Assembly (NCBI GenBank): GCA_964627935.1
Contig: CAZVLB010000015.1
Location: 44,115-108,114, forward strand
Length of the DNA stretch: 64,000 nt
From: JAABVY01 sp964627935
GTDB taxonomy: Bacteria; Zixibacteria; MSB-5A5; JAABVY01
Reading direction: 5' to 3'
Below the pieces are notes generated by a model. It saw only the letters and a program-made list of their open reading frames with translations. It ran no database searches and was not told the origin of the DNA. The position numbers and the translations under genes were made by a program. Below are positions 59,342-64,000 of the stretch, in pieces. Every line of letters starts with the position of its first letter. Position 1 is the first letter of the stretch.

Positions 59342-60349
59342 CTAACTATACTTTAATTGTTCGACTTTGGTTTTAATTATTTCCAGATTCTTATCCGGAG
59401 TGCTAACCGGAATCGAGCAATCCGGCCCCAGAAAAAATTTGTTGTCCCGGCCGAAATTGTAATAATTGTCGACCATCGCCCCAAGCGAGTCCGGAGTGCC
59501 GTTCTGGAGCAGGCCCTTTCTTTCAACCCCGCCCATAACGACTTTATCCTCAAGGACTTCCGCGCCTTTCATGACATCCGGGTTGGTATCATCATTCATG
59601 TCCCAGTTGACAATATCGATCGGGTAGTCGGCAAAAACCGGAAGCATATTATTGCTTGAACAGACATGCAGGATATTCAGCTTCGTTTTTGGAAGCACCT
59701 GGTCCAGAAGCATCAGGTCGTATTTTTTGCCGAATTCCTCGTATTCACGTTCCTTCAACAGGTTAGTCGAGGCCCATTGTGTGGTTGCGAAGAAGATCCC
59801 GTCGACCCCCGAATCCACTGCCTCGAGGCAGAAGTCTATGAATGTCTTGGTGATATTCTGCAGAGCCATATGCACTGGGTCGGGATTATTACGAATCTGG
59901 TCAACCAGGAAATCATCCTTTTCCACCAGATCGCCCGCAATCGAGAGCGGATTGAATACGGTCATTACAATCGGCAGATCATCCGGAGCTTCATCCTTGA
60001 TCAGCCGGATCGACTTGATATGTTCCTTAAGTACTTCGGCCTGATTGGGATCGAGGTATTTGATCCTGCCCCAATCGCCGCCGCCATGAACCGCGTATTT
60101 CTTGCGGATCGGCTTATCTTCCGGTTTGCCGGTATATTCATAGCGGTTGCCCCAATCCTCCAGATGATACGAGGCCCGCGGATTTATCTTCATCAGGTCC
60201 CAGTCATATTTGCGCTGAAAATCCAGCATCGCCCTGGCCAGGTCCTCGGCTGATGATTCCTGATCATAAAAATGACGCCAGAAACTTACCGGCATTCGAT
60301 CCGGCATCTGCCCGGCCCTTACCGCTTCAATTCTCTCTCTGTGATTCAA
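59342..60349 (-). CDS. Uroporphyrinogen decarboxylase-family (MtaA/CmuA-like) protein
   Basis: 335 residues with a TIM-barrel UroD fold. Instead of a plain haem-pathway UroD it shows a possible zinc set: His-x-Cys in LNILHVCSSN and a later Cys in FLGPDCSIP. That H-x-C...C pattern is typical of corrinoid-dependent methyltransferases MtaA/MtbA/CmuA. It may transfer methyl groups from a corrinoid protein, but no corrinoid protein or activator gene is close. An ordinary UroD is less likely. The window shows no other haem genes. Confidence 0.75.
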   Translation of the reverse strand: MNHRERIEAVRAGQMPDRMPVSFWRHFYDQESSAEDLARAMLDFQRKYDWDLMKINPRASYHLEDWGNRYEYTGKPEDKPIRKKYAVHGGGDWGRIKYLDPNQAEVLKEHIKSIRLIKDEAPDDLPIVMTVFNPLSIAGDLVEKDDFLVDQIRNNPDPVHMALQNITKTFIDFCLEAVDSGVDGIFFATTQWASTNLLKEREYEEFGKKYDLMLLDQVLPKTKLNILHVCSSNNMLPVFADYPIDIVNWDMNDDTNPDVMKGAEVLEDKVVMGGVERKGLLQNGTPDSLGAMVDNYYNFGRDNKFFLGPDCSIPVSTPDKNLEIIKTKVEQLKYS

Positions 60350-60572
60350 TTCTGCTCTCCTCCGCTTAAATATCTAAAAGCGTTGATTTTACTGTTTTAA
60401 TTACATCTGTCAATATAATGTTCCAATCTGCAACCAAATACTCGGGGGCGATTTTACGTCGCTCATAACCATAAAATCACTAACAGCTTAAGCCGGGGGT
60501 ATTGAATTTTGCAAGACCTGCCGATACTTATATAAATCGAAACATCGTATACTGCTCAAAGGAGCCCGAATA

Positions 60573-61949
60573 ATGAGCAAAGCCCGCATTCTGGTTGTTG
60601 ATGATGAAGAATCGATGCGCGATTTTATGTCTATTATGCTGGCCAAGGAGGGCTATGAGGTACTCAAGGCCTCATCTGGCCCCGAAGCACTCAATCATAT
60701 TAAGAAAAATACCCCTGATGTGGTCATTACCGATATGATGATGCCGGATATGAACGGCCTGGAGCTGATGACCAGAGCACGTGAAATTCATGATGATCTC
60801 TCGTTTATCGTTATGACCGCCTTTGCTTCCGTCGATTCGGCCATCGAGGCCATGAAAAAGGGCGCTTATGACTATATAACCAAGCCCTTTAAAGTCGATG
60901 AAATCAAACTGACAATCAACAAGGTGCTGGAAAAAGAGCAGATTACCAAAGAAAACAGAACTCTCAAGCAGGAACTGTACCGCAGTTTCTCGCTGGATAA
61001 GTTCATCGGCAAGGATCCCCAGATCCTGAAAATGAAGGAGATTATCCAGCGACTGGCAAAAACCGATTCCAATGCCCTGATCCTGGGTGAAAGCGGAACC
61101 GGCAAGGACCTTGTCGCCAAGGCGATCCATTATCATTCCAACCGTGTCGGCAAGCCCTTCATGACCCTAAACTGTGCCGCCATACCGGAAACGCTGCTCG
61201 AAAGCGAACTTTTCGGCTACAAAAAAGGCGCATTCACCGGAGCTATGAAGGACAAGGAAGGCGTATTCCGAGCCGCCGATACGGGGACATTATTCCTGGA
61301 TGAAATCGGCAACACATCGCCGGGCATACAGATGAAACTCCTGCGCGTGTTAGATGACCAGGAAATTATGCCGGTCGGTTCGACCCACAGCAACAAAGTC
61401 GATGTGCGCCTGGTGGCGGCAACCAATGCCAACCTGGAGGAGGAGGTCAAAGCCCGCAAGTTCCGTGAAGACTTATACTACCGCCTTAATGTATTCACCG
61501 TGCAGATTCCGCCCCTGCGCGAACGGCGCGATGACATACCACTTCTGGCAGATCACTTTACAGCCATGTATTCAGCCAAAATGGGAATTGATGAGCGCAG
61601 GCTGTCGCCGGAATCATTGAAAGCCCTGCTGTCCTATGACTGGCATGGAAATGTGCGCGAACTGGAAAATACAATCGAACGGGCCCTGGTGGTTTCCACC
61701 GGACGGGAAGTCAAGATCGAGGATCTGCCCGAAAAGGTCCGTGGCGGCAAATTGATTCGTGAACTCGCCCCAACCGGGAATATCCAGGAGGCATCATCGC
61801 CCACGCTGGAATCGATCGAAAAAGCATACATCTTCTGGGTGCTGAATCAAACCGGCTGGAACAAGACCCAGGCCGCCCGCACGCTCGGCATCGACGCCTC
61901 GACACTATATCGTAAAATCGATCGTTACGGCTTAAAAAATCCCGAATAA
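60573..61949 (+). CDS. NtrC-family sigma-54-dependent response regulator
   Basis: 458 residues with the standard order. Receiver domain (1-120) has phosphoacceptor Asp54 (VVITDMMMPDMNG) and Lys-containing YITKPF. The AAA+ domain has Walker A GESGTGKDLVAKAIH, the sigma-54 contact loop GAFTGA and Walker B LFLDEIG. The Fis-type HTH at the C-terminus is NKTQAARTLGIDASTLYRKIDRYGLK. It should activate RpoN promoters after phosphorylation. No sensor kinase is adjacent. GGAGCC lies before the ATG. A sigma-54 promoter with enhancer-like sites is found at 327-343. Confidence 0.96.
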   Translation: MSKARILVVDDEESMRDFMSIMLAKEGYEVLKASSGPEALNHIKKNTPDVVITDMMMPDMNGLELMTRAREIHDDLSFIVMTAFASVDSAIEAMKKGAYDYITKPFKVDEIKLTINKVLEKEQITKENRTLKQELYRSFSLDKFIGKDPQILKMKEIIQRLAKTDSNALILGESGTGKDLVAKAIHYHSNRVGKPFMTLNCAAIPETLLESELFGYKKGAFTGAMKDKEGVFRAADTGTLFLDEIGNTSPGIQMKLLRVLDDQEIMPVGSTHSNKVDVRLVAATNANLEEEVKARKFREDLYYRLNVFTVQIPPLRERRDDIPLLADHFTAMYSAKMGIDERRLSPESLKALLSYDWHGNVRELENTIERALVVSTGREVKIEDLPEKVRGGKLIRELAPTGNIQEASSPTLESIEKAYIFWVLNQTGWNKTQAARTLGIDASTLYRKIDRYGLKNPE

Positions 61950-61953
61950 TTGT

Positions 61954-62286
61954 TTAGTGAAATCCCGGCAGTCGTCCGCCCGCGAGCAGATGCAGGTGCA
62001 GGTGAAATATTATCTGACCACCACCGCGGCCATTATTGACAATCACGCGGAATCCATCCTCATCAATACCAAGATCCTTCGCTATCTTCTGCACTGATGC
62101 AAACAGCTTCGACATAACCTCCGGCGGCGTATCCATCAGCTTGTCATAATGCTTTTTGGGACAGATGAGCACATGTGTCGGAGCGACCGGATTCTTGTCA
62201 TGAAACACGATTACATCGTCATCCTCATGAATTATTTTGGCCGGCGATTCATTTCTTATGATTTTGCAGAAAATACAATCATCCAT
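61954..62286 (-). CDS. HIT family nucleotide phosphoramidase (HinT-like)
   Basis: 110 residues from ATG at 62286 (MDDCIFCKII); a TTG six bases further up is possible. CxxC is CIFC, the histidine triad is HLHLHLL near the C-terminus and PVAPTHVLICPKKH is conserved in HinT. The family hydrolyses AMP-lysine or phosphoramidates. Convergent with the NtrC gene, 4 bp apart, with no terminator space. Confidence 0.93.
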   Translation of the reverse strand: MDDCIFCKIIRNESPAKIIHEDDDVIVFHDKNPVAPTHVLICPKKHYDKLMDTPPEVMSKLFASVQKIAKDLGIDEDGFRVIVNNGRGGGQIIFHLHLHLLAGGRLPGFH

Positions 62287-62441
62287 TTTCAAATACCTTT
62301 TCCAAATTAGGGAATCGATTCATTAGCTGTCAAAATACAAATTGATATTTCTTTATCAAGACCTAATCCTTATTGATCCTGTAATAAAATGGAACCAAAA
62401 GTACAAATTACCAGAAATGCTAAGTTTATGTAAAATAATGC

Positions 62442-62485
62442 TTGACTATTAGCGTAATCGTTATTATTTGTGAATATTTTCACAA
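62442..62485 (+). promoter_or_regulatory. Putative gltA promoter with CRP/FNR-like operator
   Basis: TGTGA-ATATTT-TCACA (62469-62484) is an exact TGTGA-N6-TCACA palindrome, within the longer TTGTGAA-N4-TTCACAA. TTGACT lies at 62442-62447, but no good -10 follows at 17 bp, so the operator may overlap a weak promoter. It sits about 95 bp before citrate synthase. A CRP/FNR-family protein is inferred. Confidence 0.5.
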
Positions 62486-62580
62486 CGCTTGCGGAAATCG
62501 ACCGCGGATATTATACTATGGCTTTCGAATGAGAATACAATAAAAACTTATAACAATTTAATCCTGGACGAGGAGGAATA

Positions 62581-63855
62581 ATGGCAAGTTTGAAGGAAAA
62601 ATTTGCCGCCAAGATTCCCGAGTGGGGAAATGAAATAAAAACTATCCTCAAGGAAAAAGGCGACGTAAAGATTTCTGATGTCAACGTGACCCAGGCATTC
62701 GGCGGCATGCGTGGAGTCAAGGGCATGATCTGTGACACCTCGGTGGTGGAACCGGACAAAGGTTTGATCATCAGGGGCACACCCATCCTGGAACTGACCG
62801 ACAAGCTCCCGGAAGAGATTTTCTTCCTGCTTTTAACCGGCGAGATGCCCAATGATGACGATGTCAAGGAACTGCGCGAAGAATACAAGAAACGCGCCAA
62901 GGTTCCCGGCTATGTCTGGGATGTGCTCAAAGCCATGCCCAAGACCTCGCATCCCATGGCCATGTTCGACACTGCCGTGCTGGTGATGGAGAACGAGTCG
63001 ATTTTCCGTAAAAGATACGCTGAAGGTCTCCCCAAGTCAGAATACTGGGATGCTGTCTATGAAGACGGCTTAAACCTTCTGGCCAAACTTCCGGCCATCG
63101 GCGCCGCGGTCTATCGTATTCGTTACGATAAGGGCGACCTGATCGATCCCGATCCGAATTTGAGCTGGGGCGCCAATTATGCCCACATGATCGGTATCGA
63201 TGATGATACTTTCTATAAAGCCATGGAGCTTTATTTCACCCTGCATTGCGACCATGAGGGTGGCAATGTTTCGGCCTTCTCCTGCCACACTATCGCATCG
63301 GCACTTTCCGACCCGTATTATTCGGTATCAGGCGGCTTAAACGGCCTGGCCGGCCCTCTGCATGGTCTGGCTAACCAGGAATGCCTCAAGTGGGTCCTGG
63401 AACTGATGGAAAAATACGGCGGCGGAACACCGACCAATGATCAGATCAAGGATCACGCCTGGGAAACCTTAAATTCTGGCAAGGTTATCCCCGGTTATGG
63501 CCATGCCGTTCTGCGTGTCACCGATCCGCGTTTCACAGCTTTCGTGGAATTCGGCAAAGAACATCTGCCGGATTCACCGGTGCTGAACACCGTGGCTTCC
63601 GTTTACGAGGTTGTGCCGGATGTGCTCAAGGAGCATGGCAAGGCCAAGAACCCGTGGCCGAATGTCGACGCCGGTTCGGGCGCTATCCTGCATCACTATG
63701 GAATCACCGAATTCGAATACTACACCGTGCTGTTCTCCATCTCCCGTGCTATGGGTATGGTTTCTCAGCAGGTCTGGAACCGCGCCATGATGATTCCGAT
63801 CACCCGTCCCAAATCAGTCTCAACCGACTGGATCAAGGACACTGTCGGCATGTAA
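62581..63855 (+). CDS. gltA: Citrate synthase (Si type, mitochondrial-like)
   Basis: 424 residues. It condenses acetyl-CoA and oxaloacetate to citrate. The three catalytic residues can be located: His in GPLHGLANQ, His in PGYGHAVLR and Asp in NVDAGSGA. The LHCDHEGGNVSAF segment and the total length resemble the eukaryotic/mitochondrial-type clade more than the short Bacillus type or the hexameric E. coli type; this is judged by eye. AGGAGGAATA precedes the ATG. A palindromic operator and its own terminator make it a single-gene unit. Confidence 0.95.
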   Translation: MASLKEKFAAKIPEWGNEIKTILKEKGDVKISDVNVTQAFGGMRGVKGMICDTSVVEPDKGLIIRGTPILELTDKLPEEIFFLLLTGEMPNDDDVKELREEYKKRAKVPGYVWDVLKAMPKTSHPMAMFDTAVLVMENESIFRKRYAEGLPKSEYWDAVYEDGLNLLAKLPAIGAAVYRIRYDKGDLIDPDPNLSWGANYAHMIGIDDDTFYKAMELYFTLHCDHEGGNVSAFSCHTIASALSDPYYSVSGGLNGLAGPLHGLANQECLKWVLELMEKYGGGTPTNDQIKDHAWETLNSGKVIPGYGHAVLRVTDPRFTAFVEFGKEHLPDSPVLNTVASVYEVVPDVLKEHGKAKNPWPNVDAGSGAILHHYGITEFEYYTVLFSISRAMGMVSQQVWNRAMMIPITRPKSVSTDWIKDTVGM

Positions 63856-63880
63856 ATATCGACCATACATGTTTACATAT

Positions 63881-63912
63881 AAAAAGCGCCTCTTACATGG
63901 GGCGCTTTTTTT
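63881..63912 (+). terminator. Terminator after citrate synthase
   Basis: AAAGCGCC (63883-63890) pairs with GGCGCTTT (63901-63908), with a T-run of seven. The last 90 bp of the window hold only a small TGCCGT/ACGGCA hairpin. Confidence 0.9.
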
Positions 63913-64000
63913 AATGCCGTGTGTTAACTGACGGCACACAAAAACTGTACCCCACCCGCTATGATAAAAGTCAAGTGGTTTAATCAAGGCGTTCCTTTTC

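Noticed and set aside
60497..60525. Sigma-54-like GGGGG...TTTTGCA before the NtrC gene
   Set aside because: The spacing between the GG and GC elements is off by one base, so it does not fit the -24/-12 rule.

Overview
The window looks like a chromosomal segment of a Gram-negative, uncultured-type bacterium of the FCB superphylum. Candidate phylum Zixibacteria is my best guess. The guess rests on several secreted proteases ending in dockerin repeats of the form GDxNxDxxxNVSDAVxIINYVF, two proteins ending in a Por-type (T9SS-like) sorting domain, many lipoproteins and outer-membrane barrels, and a gingipain-like C25 peptidase. This is inference from family content; no rRNA or tRNA gene is visible. 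No phage, insertion sequence, CRISPR array or restriction locus was seen.

Layout. 1-711 is non-coding: two GCGCA-N5-TGCGC palindromes, a good sigma-54 promoter and a possible structured RNA, followed by lpdA. 2253-7952 holds a LolA-like periplasmic protein, a STAS protein, a DUF116 membrane protein, the TldD/PmbA protease pair and a nitrilase-family amidohydrolase. 8052-13958 is a minus-strand operon iorA-iorB-buk-ptb-ptb plus a membrane protein. It reads as a 2-oxoacid to acyl-CoA to acyl-phosphate to ATP fermentation module. 14134-19578 encodes a 1814-residue C25 peptidase with a dockerin. 19908-27141 carries an SDR, a small membrane protein, an ECF sigma factor with two envelope proteins, an M23 endopeptidase and a second ECF sigma factor. 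27184-35201 carries a WbpB/WlbA-like sugar dehydrogenase and two more dockerin proteases (M14 and an HExxH family), with a small region-4-type HTH protein between them. 35287-45023 is a plus-strand run: PEGA-tailed Ser/Thr kinase, two CsgG-like TPR lipoproteins, an outer-membrane protein, a cohesin-like lipoprotein and a large beta-helix/PKD protein. 45304-64000 is mixed: a zinc-ribbon protein, an M6 protease, a barrel and lipoprotein pair, DUF72, a type III polyketide synthase, purF, a DHp-only kinase-like protein, a His/Cys-rich periplasmic protein, a FAD oxidoreductase, an MtaA/UroD-family protein, an NtrC-type activator, a HIT protein and citrate synthase.

How it may fit together. Two observations stand out. 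First, three secreted proteases carry C-terminal dockerins while a lipoprotein in the kinase-linked operon carries a cohesin-like domain, so a surface protease assembly like a small cellulosome is plausible. Second, three very short proteins (46-61 residues) on both strands share an ungapped 20-residue core (LQxL...N[KR]IL). Two flank the HTH gene and the third lies divergent from an ECF sigma gene. I do not recognise the family, and it may be an undescribed regulatory microprotein. The sigma-54 promoter at the left edge and the NtrC-type activator at the right edge show that sigma-54 control is probably used in this genome.
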